Assembly (NCBI GenBank): GCA_029255685.2
Contig: CM055313.2
Span: 26,451,079-26,515,078, forward strand
DNA length: 64,000 nt
Source: Silene conica
Lineage: Eukaryota > Streptophyta > Magnoliopsida > Caryophyllales > Caryophyllaceae
Direction: 5' to 3'
This document shows, piece by piece, positions 54,782-64,000 of this stretch. The notes beneath the pieces were generated by a model. It did no database searches. It was not told where the DNA came from and was given only the letters and a program-made list of their open reading frames with translations. Each line of letters starts with the position of its first letter. Positions within the stretch are counted from its first letter, which is position 1. The position numbers were made by a program, and so were the translations under genes.

Positions 54782-57381
54782 TAATATTTTTACAGTTGTT
54801 TATTTATTTATTATTTTTTTGTTTGCCACGGGAATAATTTTGGCCACGAGAATTAATTTTTGGCTACGGGAATTATTAGCCACGTGAGAATCTGTGGCTA
54901 AAAATATAATTTTAGCCACGTTCTTGTTTTTCCCGTGGCTATCTGTTAGCCACGGCCACTTGAGCCACGGAAGGTATTTCCGTGGCAAAGAGCTTTAGCC
55001 ACGGGAAATTAGTACTTGCGACACGAATTTAGCCGTGGCCCAAGTGCTCAATTGTAGTAGTGGATGAACGAGTATAGAGAAAAGATTGAAGTGAACGAGG
55101 CCTCCACTTCAACTAATCCAACTCCTATTTTATCTCCAACACAAACTTTCTTCAGAGATATAACTTTCCATAACTACTGTGATTTTGTTGTTGCGAAAGC
55201 AAAGGAACTGAGGGATTTGGCATCCAATCTGCCATCCTTTGAAGAATATTCTGAAGAACTCAGAAATAATAATAAACGAAACCCTGAGAATGAAGAGTGT
55301 CGTAATGATGGTGACTTTGTTTATTTTGATACATCCGACGTGCGTGGGTTGGATGAAGTCGACAAAAGTCAGCCGAATGTTGACACCCTTAATGTCCCAA
55401 TTGACAAAGAAAATATCATTGTTGATGATGTTATAGATGACATCAATACTGAAGGACAAAGTGACAAGGAAAAGAATGCTGACACCCTCAACGTGACAAA
55501 TGAGGAAGTAAGTATGATTGTCAATGATGATATAAATGACATCAACAATTCAGAGGAAGCTGAACAGCAACATGCTGATGAGACTGTTCAGATAAACAAT
55601 GAGGACCATGTGCAAGATAATGCTGCTAATAGTGTTGATAATGATCAAATCATCAGTGGAACTGATAAAGCAACTGATGACCATGATCAAAACATTATTA
55701 AAAGTGATAAGCATACTGATGAGCAGGAAAAAACTGATAATGCAGATGAGCACACTGATGCCATTGAAAATGCACATGGGGGTAGTGAACTGCAGCTTGT
55801 AAATGTTGTTCAAGAGCGTGACAGACACCCCTACTTGTTGCACACTACAGTTCCGCAACAATGCATGTATGCAGTTGTTGAAGACTGTGGTTGTACTCTG
55901 GACTGTGGCACTGCCGACGAAGACTGCACATATATATTTGAGTTTATGATCGATAACTTTGAAATAGTGAAGCCAATATTGAGGCTAAGGAAAGAAGTTA
56001 TTGATTACTGCTTGCTGGACGACCACAATGTTGACCCTGTGTAAGTTTGTCTCAAAAATATTCTTTTAAACAAATCTGTTTTGCATTTTTTTTGGTTTTT
56101 TTTTAACTGATAGATTGGTTTGCAGGGAAAGAATTGCCACTTATGGGTATTACCATTTTATTTCAAAGGAAGATGTGTTGTCAATGTTACCGGATATTTA
56201 TATAACATCTCTGATGGTAGAATGTTGGTCGCTCATGTTGAATGAGCTAATATACATGGCGCGCGTAGCTCCCACACCATCCAGAATATTTTTTGGATTG
56301 ACATATATGGTATAATTTTGTTTCTAAACAAAATGTTTTAAAGCATATTTCTTAGTGTAATATTTGACATACATGCAAAATACTTTTACGAAAAAAGCTT
56401 GTACCATAACTATGTGTTACTAATAGATTTATATATCCTTCTTTTAACACTAGGAAAACTTCTCGGCCGTAGTGGCATTAGAAGGACTTCAACGTCGACA
56501 GCTACTGGTGCAAATGTTCCAGTCTTTGACCTCTTGGAAGAACTGCTGTTTGCATCCAATCAATTTTAACTCTGATATGGTAAACATACTCGTAGTGTTA
56601 CTTGCTTTGAAAACACACAACCTTTCCGTGTGTTCACATACTGTAACAACTAATATAACCGCATTTCTCAAAAAAATGTTTTGCTAGGTTTTCATCTCGA
56701 TGGTTATTGAGAGACACTATTTCTGTGTCTGCATCAATTTTGCAACCAGACAAGTCGAGTATCTTGACAACAGGAAATACGATAATTTTTTGGAGACAGA
56801 GTACAGTCTTTCGGCGAGGTTGATTGTAAGTTTTCTCTTCAAATTATATCAGTACATATGGTTAACTCTAAAATCAGAAAAATATAATTCCCCATTAATT
56901 TCAGCGAGGTTGATTCTCCTTCTTCTGCATTTGATTTAGGTGGATATTGTGGGCTCATATTTATCACAAAATGGAAATCGAATGGGTGACCAAGTTCATC
57001 AATTTCCATTGGTTAGTGTGCAATTCCCGTGGCAATCTGGTGAATACAATGCAGATTGCGGGGTATTCATAATGATGCACATGATGTTCTATGTTGGTGA
57101 TGTATTTGACTGTGATCTTCGCAACAGAACATCTAGGATCATGTACCGTGCTGAGATTTTGGCTATGCTGGTTCTCAGTGATATCAACAGCTCAAGACCC
57201 GACACACTCCAAAAGATTGAAGAAATAAGACCTTTGAAAAAGGACCTGCTACCAGTACTGGTTGAGCAAAGAAGGGCTAGAAAAGAGCAATCACAAGAGG
57301 AAATGAAAAAGAAAACAGCTCGAAGGAAGTCTGTTGCAAAAGGAAAAGGAAAAGCAAAAGTAACAAAATAATCAACAACGT

Positions 57382-57396
57382 CCCCCCCCCCCCCCC
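57382..57396. repeat. Poly(C) tract between genes A and B
   Basis: Fifteen C follow AACAACGT, ten bases after the gene A stop. A matching poly(G) tract (17 G, 59579-59595) lies near the end of gene B. Both are prone to length error in sequencing and assembly. Confidence 0.9.
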
Positions 57397-57399
57397 AAG

Positions 57400-59663
57400 A
57401 AAAAGGACAACAGGTGATGATGTGTTATCACCTGCTTCAATTCTTGGAAGTAGGAAGAAGAAAACATCAGACGGGCTTGGGTGTTCGATTAACTTTGGTG
57501 AAGGTGGTGTGCTTCTTACTGTTATTTCTAGGTTTATGCGGGCTAATCAATCACTGTTTTCGTGAATGCTGCTCTTTCGAAAGCAGGTCTTGGACTACGC
57601 TTTCTTAGATGACTACTTCACCAATACGTAAGTAAACTTTTCCCTGCTAAAAAATATCCTTGCTATCAAACCCTTTATGTACTGTGTGTTTCTGTTATAA
57701 TATATGTATGTAGTGTTACAAAGATAAGTTTGTTGTGTTACAGTATAGATTTGTAGTGTTATAATAGGAGTATGTAGTGTTGCAGGTATAAGTTTGTAAT
57801 GTTATAATATAAGTATGTAGTGTTACAAAAATATAAGTTTGTAGACTTACAAAGATAAGTTTGTACTGTTACAAAGATAAGTTTGTACTGTTATAAAATA
57901 AGTATGTAGTGTTACAAAGTTGACTTTCCACTCTTACAATATATATTTGCAGTGTTATAATATAAGGATGTAGTGTTATAATATAAGTATGTAGTGTTAC
58001 AATGTTAAGTTTGCACTGTTACAATATAAACTTGTAGTGTTATAATATAATTATGTAGTGTTATAATATAAGTATGTAGTGTTACAAAGTGAAGTTTGCA
58101 CTATTACAAATATAAACTTGTAGTGTTATAATATAATTATGTAGTGTTACAAACATAATTTTTGTAACACTAATCCTTTGTTTTTTTACATACGATTTAA
58201 TGTATACAGAATAAAATAATTATAACATTGAGTAACAATAGTTGTAACATAATTTCTTCTTGAAAAAAAAATGTAGTGAACAACTTGTTCTTTACAAGGA
58301 CACCATGTATTTGGAAAGGAGTGACATCTTGTCCATGAGACCGACAGTTCATCTCAATGCTGATGTAATTGAATGTTGGTCATTGCTTCTCAACGATATA
58401 GAGTCCAAAGAACCAACTTGCCCTACACTGTTTTTCTTTGGGATCAGACATATGGTATGTTACCAAAAACAGATACAGATTTTGTATCTTTACATACTTT
58501 ATTTTTATACATTTTCCATTGTTTTGCTGAGTGAGTTTGCTTGTTTCTTAACAGGATGATATTCAGACGCTACTGAAGGATTTGGATAAAGATAGTCCAT
58601 ATGATTCAAGTATTGACGCGTTATTTCAATGTTGGGAGCAGTTCGTAGAAGACAACGAGAACAAGTGCAACTTGAAAGACGACATTGTTTTCATCCCCAT
58701 TTGTTACAACAATCATTATTTTTGTATCTGTCTAAATCAGATAGAACGCAAAATTGAGGTACTGGATAACAAGATATATCAAGATTGGAAAAACACTGAA
58801 CCGTACAGGATTGCATATATATTGGTATGTTTTGCTTAAAAAAATATTTTTTGGTTTTTTCTAGTTTTCGAAGCATTTTTTGGTGCCATAGTTATGCGCT
58901 AATACCAAAATACTCAATTTGTTTTCCAAATGCAGGGTGGAGCAACTTCCTAGCAACGAAGAATAAGACGATGGACACTGATAAACTTGAAGATGCACCG
59001 GAAATTTTGAACATTTTCAATGTGCCTTTCCCTTGGCAGTCACCGGAAAACCTTGATGAGGAGTCGGGCTGTTTTCTGATGATGCACATGTTGTGTTATG
59101 AGGGTAAGATATATGAATCAGGCCCGGGGATGAAGATAACGAGGAGAAACTTGTCTGGTGAGTTGGCTGCAACACTTCTCATGGCGGATATAAATGAACA
59201 TAGGGCGTCGTTGCTAGAAAAGACTGAAAGCTTTAACAAAAGTAAGGAAAATATATGGAAGAATTTGAAAGTACAGAGAGATGCAGCAGATGCAGAAGCA
59301 AAGAAAAAATCACAAAGGGATGCAGAAGATGCAGCAGATGCACAAACAAAGAAGATACAACTTGTGATAAAATTGAAGAATCCATCAACCAATGCTACTG
59401 AGAAGTCAGTGAACACCGAAGAACCTGTACTACGAAATGCTTCAAAACCACCTTTGCCACCAAACTCGAAAGGCAAACGCAGTGCTCAACAGAGTACAAA
59501 CGGTGAAAATAGAAACCTAGGAGCAGGAAGAGGTGGGCAACGTGGGAGAGATAGGCGAGGTGTGAGAAGGGGACTCAAGGGGGGGGGGGGGGGGGAGTCC
59601 GAGATCATAGAAGTACACCCCCCATGTACAAACATTTTCCTAATTAGTGTCATCACTGTATAA
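57400..59663 (+). pseudogene. Ulp1-like gene B, catalytic Cys replaced by Ser
   Basis: A paralogue of gene A. An open stretch from ~57400 (GDDVLSPASILGSRKKK) is stopped by TGA at 57563-57565, then the same frame gives RKQVLDYAFLDDYF, matching gene A's RKEVIDYCLLDDH. Exons end 57627, then 58277-58454 and 58555-58824, with a last exon near 58936-59663 whose acceptor is unclear (the obvious CAG at 58935 gives the wrong phase). The core keeps NNHYFCICLN (His) and IEVLDNKIY (Asp), but where gene A has NADCGVFIMMHM this has DEESGCFLMMHM: Ser replaces the catalytic Cys. An Ala/Asp/Lys-rich segment and an Arg/Gly-rich tail follow. Probably an inactive copy. Confidence 0.75.
57628..58276. repeat. Gene B intron with TGTAGTGTTATAATATAAG repeats
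   Basis: About 25 copies of the ~20-base unit seen in gene A intron 1, in the same orientation, between 57690 and 58170. GTAAGT donor; TGTAG acceptor. Confidence 0.88.
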
Positions 59664-60029
59664 AAAAAATACACCCTTTTATTGTTATTGTTATTGTCTT
59701 ACATCTTTGTTAAAAAAATTACAGCAACACGATACATTTTTTTGTAACAATTGCAACCTTGATTATTAAAACATTAAAAATTCGAAAAATTAACACTGAG
59801 AAATGTATGTTATAACAGCAAAAACTTATAATATAACACTCTATTAATTATATTATAACACCTGAACTTTATATTATAACACCTACATCTTCTACAGTGG
59901 TATCTCTCAAAAAAGTTGTAATATAATATACAAAAATTATATTATAACACTAAAACCTACATATTGTAACTCTGAAAATTAAAAATTATAACACTGATAA
60001 AATATTATAACACTGGTACATAATATTAC
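59664..60029. repeat. Downstream of gene B: inverted TTATAACACT repeats
   Basis: The same ~20-base unit in the opposite orientation (ATATTATAACACTxxxx). No gene seen. It continues to about 60240. Confidence 0.8.
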
Positions 60030-60148
60030 AACACCTTTCAACTTCTATTGTTATAACTCTAAATATATAGAAAAATATAACACTGAAAGATGTATATTAT
60101 AACACTACATAACATAGATTATAACACTTACAAACTTAGGTAGTTATA
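60030..60148 (+). repeat. Inverted repeat, left arm
   Basis: 119 bases beginning AACACCTTTCAACTTCTATT, about 95% complementary by eye to 60428-60544. It is made of the TTATAACACT repeat DNA. Confidence 0.9.
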
Positions 60149-60427
60149 CTCTGACAATTTCAAATGTAACACTCAAAAAACTGATAATATAATATACAAT
60201 ATTATATTGTAACACAAAAACCTACATGTTGTAACTTAGAAAATTAAATTACTTTGATTTTCAACCCTTGATCCTTCCTCCAATAGCTGCAAATGCATTA
60301 AATTTTAGAACAATATTATCTATCTCGATATCCTCATCTAGAACAATATTACCGCGGATCCCCCTAATCCAACCCTAAACCCTTCCATTCCTAATGGGAC
60401 GGGAAGGGTTTAGGGTTGGATTAGGCG
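60149..60427. other. Loop between the arms, with one short satellite unit
   Basis: No gene seen. It contains TTATAACAC remnants and, at about 60350-60427, one short satellite unit (CCTAATCCAACCCTAAACCC ... GGGTTTAGGGTTGGATTAGG) whose middle is deleted. Confidence 0.7.
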
Positions 60428-60544
60428 TATAACTACCAAAGTTTGTAAGTGTTATAATCTATGCAATGTAGTGTTATAATATACATCTTTCAGTGTTATA
60501 TTTTTGTATATTCAGAGTTATAACTATAGAAGTTGAAAGGTGTT
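60428..60544 (-). repeat. Inverted repeat, right arm
   Basis: Reverse complement of 60030-60148. Satellite units border it on both sides, so this arm is a small inverted island inside satellite DNA. Confidence 0.9.
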
Positions 60545-63500
60545 AGCGGAACCGTTCAATCCAGCCCTAAACCCTTCCCTTGCTTCACATACGAACGACA
60601 ATAAGACAAAAAGACACCCTAGATGGGGACGGGTGATCCCTTTTTTGGGGGACGGGTGAAAACTATGGGGCCGGGTATTCCTAAAACGGGACGGGAAAGG
60701 TTTAGGGTTAGATTAGGCGAATCCGCTACCGCGGATCCCCCTAATCCAACCCTAACCCCTTCCCTTGCTAACGGGACGGAGAGGGTTTAGGGTTGGATTA
60801 TCCGCCTAATCCAAACCTAAACCATTCCTTTGCTTCACATACGAACGACAATAAGACAAAAGGACACCCTAGATGGGGACGGGTGAACCCTTTTTTGGGG
60901 GACGAGTGAAAAAATTGGGGCTGGGTATTCCAAAAACGGGACTGGAAAGGGTTTAGGGTTGGATTAGGCGGATCCGCTACCACGGAACCGCCTAATCCAA
61001 CCCTAAACCCTTCCCTTGCTTCACATACGAACGACAATAAGAAAAAAAGACACCCTAGATGGGGACAGGTGAACCCTTTTTTGGGGGACGGGTGAAAACT
61101 ATGAGATCGGGTATTCCAAAAAGTGACGTGAAAGGGTTTAGGGTTGGAGTACGCGGATCCGCTACTGCGGACCCGCCTAATCTAACCCTAAACCCTTTTT
61201 GCTTGCTTCACATACGAACGGCAATAAGACAAAAAGACACCCAACATGGGGACGGGTGAACCCTTTTTTGGGGGACGGGTGAAAACTATGGGGCCGGGTA
61301 TTCCTAAAACAGGACGGGAAGGGGTTTAGGGTTGGATTAGGCGGATTCGCTACCGCGGATCCCCCTATTCCAATCTTAAACCCTTCCCTTACTTCACATA
61401 CGAACGACAATATGACAAAAAGACACCCTAGGTGGGGACGGGTGAACCCTTTTTTGAGGGACGAGTGAAAACTATGGGGCCGGGTATTCCTAAAACGGGA
61501 CGGAAAAGAGTTTAGGGTTGGATTAGGCGGATCCGATACCGCGGATCCCCCAAATCCAACCCTAAACCCTTCCCTTGCTTCAGATACGAACGAAAATAAG
61601 ACAAAAAGACACCCTAGATGGTGACGGGTGAACCCTTTTTTGGGGGACGGGTGAAAACTATGGGGACGGGTATTCTAAAAACGGGACGGGAAAGGGTTTA
61701 GGGTTGGATTAGGGGGATCCGCGGTTGCTAACGGGACAGGCAGGGTTTAGGGTTGGATTAGGCGGATCCGCTACCGCGGAACCGCCTAATTCAACCCTAA
61801 ACCCTTCCCTTGCTTCACATACGAACGATAATAAGACAAAAACACACCCTATATGGGGACGGGTGAACCCTTTTTTTGGGGGACGAGTGAAAACTATGGG
61901 GCCGGGTATTCCAAAAACGGGTCGGGAAAGGGTTTAGGGTTGGATTAGGCGAATCCGCTACCGCAGATCCCCCTAATCCAACCCTAAACCCTTCCCTTGC
62001 TTCACATACGAACGACAATATGACAAAAAGACACCCTATATGGGGACGGGTGAACCCTTTTTTGGGGGACGGGTGAAAATTATGGGGTCGGGTATTCCAA
62101 AAACGGGTCGGGAAGGGTTTAGGGTTGGATTAGGCGAATCCGCTACCGCGGATCCCACTAATCCAACCCTAACCCTTCCCTTACTTCACATACGAACGAC
62201 AATAAGACAAAAAGACACCCTAGATGGGGACGGGTGAACCCTTTTTTGGGGGACGAGTGAAAACTATGGGACCGGGTATTCCTAAAACGGGACGGGAAAA
62301 GGTTTAGGGTTGGATTAGGCGGATCCGCTACCGCGGATCCCCCAAATCCAACCCTAAACCCTTCCCTTGCTTCACATACAAATGACAATAAGACAAAAAG
62401 ACACCCTAGATGGGGACGGGTGAACCCTTTTTTTGGGGGACGGGTGAAAACTATGGGGCCGGGTATTCCAAAAACGGGACGGGATAGGGTTTAGGGTTGG
62501 ATTAGGCGGATCCGCTACCACGGAACCGCCTAATCCAACCCTAAACCCTTGCCTTGCTTCACATACGAATGACAATAAGACAAAAAGACACCCTAGATGG
62601 CGACGGGTGAACCCTTTTTTGGGGGACGGGTGAAAACTATGCGGCCGGGTATTCCAAAAAAGGGACGGGAAAGGGTTTAGGATTGAATTAGGGAAATCCG
62701 CTACCGCGGATCCCCCTAATCCAACCCTAAACCCTTCCCTTGCTAACGGGACGGGCAGGGTTTAGGGTTGGTTTAGGCGGATCCGCTACCGCGGAACCGC
62801 CTAATCCAAACCCTAAACCCTTCCCTTGCTTCACATACGAACGACAATAAGACAAAAACACACCCTAGATGGGGACGGGTGAACCCTTTTTTTGGGGGAA
62901 GAGTGAAAACTATGGGGCCGGGTATTCCAAAAACGGGTCGGGAAAGGGTTTAGGGGTGGATTAGGCGAATCCGCTACCGCGGATCCCCCTAATCCAACCC
63001 TAAACCCTTCCCTTGCTTCACATACGAACGACAATATGACAAAAAGACACCCTATATGGGGACGGGTGAACCCTTTTTTGGGGGACGGGTGAAAACTATG
63101 GGGTCGGGTATTCCAAAAACGGGTCGGGAAAGGGTTTAGGGTTGGATTAGGCGAATCCGCTACCGCGGATCCCCCTAATCCAACCCTTAATCCTTCCCTT
63201 GCTTCACATACGAACGACAATATGACAAAAAGACACCCTATATGGGGACGGGTGAACCCTTTTTGGGGGACGGGTGAAAACTATGGGGTCGGGTATTCCA
63301 AAAACGGGTCGGGAAAGGGTTTAGGGTTGGATTAGGCGAATGTAGCGGATTCGCCTAATCCAACCCTAAACCCTTCCCTTACTTCACATACGAACGGCAA
63401 TAAGACAAAAAGACACCCTAGATGGGAACGGGTGAACCCTTTTTTGGGGGACGAGTGAAAACTATGGGACCGGGTATTCCTAAAACGGGACGGGAAAGGG

Positions 63501-63983
63501 TTTAGGGTTGGATTAGGCGGATCCGCTACCGCGTATCCCCCAAATCCAACCCTAAACCCTTCCCTTGCTTCACATACGAACGACAATAAGACAAAAAGAC
63601 ACCCTAGATGGGACGGGTGAACCCTTTTTTGGGGGACGGGTGAAAACTATGGGGCCGGGTATTCCAAAAACGGGACGGGAAAGGGTTTAGGGTTGAATTA
63701 TGCGAATCCGCTACCGCGGATCCCCCTAATACAACCCTAAACCCTTCCCTTGCTAACGGGACGGAGAGGGTTTAGGGTTGGATTAGGCCGATCCGCTACC
63801 GCGGAACCGCCTAATCCAACCCTAAACCCTTCCCTTGCTTCACATACGAACGACAATAAGACAAAAAGATACCCTAGATTGGGACGGGTGAGCCCTTTTT
63901 TGGGGGACGGGTGAAAACGATGGGGCCGAGTATTCCTAAAACGGGACGGGAAATGGTCTAGGGTTGGATTAGGCGGATCCGCT
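60545..63983. repeat. ~187-base satellite array with ~1 kb higher-order period
   Basis: Seventeen CTTCACATACGAACGACAAT anchors (from about 60585 to 63838) are spaced ~180-189 bases, except every fifth step (241, 238, 272, 270), which holds an extra short unit around TTGCTAACGGGACGG. This gives a higher-order repeat of ~985, 980 and 1011 bases. Each unit is bounded by inverted ends CTAATCCAACCCTAAACCCT ... AGGGTTTAGGGTTGGATTAG, next to GGATCCGCTACCGCGGATCC. The ends contain the telomere-like CCCTAAACCC. Minus-strand frames across units (e.g. MSFVCEAREGFRVG) recur because the unit recurs. Confidence 0.93.
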
Positions 63984-64000
63984 AATATAATATACAAAAT
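63984..64000. repeat. AT-rich repeat DNA resuming after the satellite
   Basis: TAATATAATATACAAAA matches 59914-59930, in the TTATAACACT repeat region left of the array. The satellite block thus seems to sit inside that DNA, with both edges in the window. Confidence 0.6.

Larger units (their letters stand above)
52642..55062. mobile_element. Non-autonomous CACTA transposon inside gene A
   Basis: Ends CACTACAGCAAATTGACAC and (reversed) CACTACTACAATTGAGCAC, with the 3-base duplication GAT (52639-52641, 55063-55065). Subterminal arrays of TAGCCACGG/GCCACG words fill 52660-52980 and 54825-55040. 2421 bases, no transposase. The middle holds AT-rich DNA, a 5S-like fragment, a SINE and a Stowaway MITE. 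Removing it restores the reading of exon 2. Confidence 0.92.
51662..57371 (+). pseudogene. Ulp1-like cysteine protease gene A, exon 2 split by CACTA
   Basis: Model: exons 51662-51718, 52571-52641 continuing at 55066-56040 (CACTA between), 56126-56309, 56454-56579, 56688-56825 and 56940-57371. All introns are GT..AG and phases agree. The start is MELPPGIETDEQLRSRAAD. The large exon 2 encodes a long acidic Asp/Asn/Glu-rich region. The last exons give a C48 (SUMO protease) core: RHYFCVCINF (His), VEYLDNRKY (Asp), FPWQSGEYNADCGVF (Gln, Cys), then a Lys-rich tail ending KGKGKAKVTK, possibly nuclear. Such enzymes cut SUMO-like tags; in plants many copies are transposon-borne. The CACTA inserts a stop six codons after the join, so the gene is broken unless the insert is spliced out. 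Confidence 0.8.

Noticed and set aside
60798-63997. Recurring minus-strand frame MSFVCEAREGFRVGLGGSA in the satellite
   Set aside because: Each is the same satellite unit read through in one frame. No start context, no conservation beyond the unit, and frames break with unit-length changes.

Overview
This is a transposon-dense stretch of a plant nuclear genome, most likely a eudicot. The evidence is spliced genes with GT..AG introns, AT-rich intergenic DNA, and plant-specific element classes: an Athila-type and a chromodomain Ty3/gypsy element, copia-type elements primed by initiator-Met tRNA, L1-like LINEs with DUF4283-type ORF1, Tourist and Stowaway MITEs, CACTA, Mutator-like and Helitron pieces, and tRNA-headed SINEs. 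Repeat style is suggestive of Caryophyllales, but that is a weak inference. No cellular housekeeping gene is clearly recognised.

Layout. 1-13.9 kb: a decayed Athila-type retrotransposon on the minus strand (3' LTR start, conserved 3' motif, CTCGATCGAG palindrome clusters, ORF1 with one frameshift and three stops). It is split by a gag-only copia-type element (2018-10479, target duplication ACCCA). 14.2-17.9 kb: an LTR-like fragment, the C-terminal end of a Helitron helicase, a Stowaway MITE and a SINE with a triplicated internal unit. 18.1-28.0 kb: a complete, young Tekay/Del-like chromovirus on the minus strand, with near-identical 2.3 kb LTRs, target duplication GAAAA and one open polyprotein. 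28-31 kb: a Helitron 3' end, then the 3' part of a papain-like gene and a convergent minus-strand gene of unknown function. 31.1-35.9 kb: a full-length LINE with two in-frame stops and a mutated polymerase motif. 36.5-42 kb: two copies of a dispersed repeat (a third lies at 47.6 kb), one carrying a Tourist MITE that itself carries a TRIM element, plus a 1 kb Mutator-like foldback element. 42.3-47.5 kb: a copia integrase scrap joined to a LINE relic that is split by a 3.0 kb solo LTR. 47.9-51.3 kb: one CACTA end, twin hairpin MITEs in a TA/TG microsatellite and a ~97 bp tandem array.

51.7-59.7 kb holds two tandem genes of Ulp1-like (C48) cysteine protease type. Gene A has the His-Asp-Cys triad but its second exon is interrupted by a CACTA element (52642-55062, target duplication GAT) loaded with a 5S rRNA-like fragment, a SINE and a Stowaway MITE. 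Gene B keeps His and Asp but has Ser at the catalytic Cys position. Introns of both genes, and the DNA downstream, carry the same degenerate TGTAGTGTTATAATATAAG repeat. 60.5-64.0 kb is a satellite block of ~187 bp units with inverted ends that contain a telomere-like CCCTAAACCC motif. It is organised as a higher-order repeat of about 1 kb (five full units plus one short unit).

The elements give a relative history: Athila, then copia insertion; dispersed repeat, then Tourist, then TRIM; LINE relic, then LTR insertion, then solo-LTR formation; protease gene, then CACTA, then SINE and MITE. All positions were read by eye and may be off by a base or two; identities are estimates, not alignments.
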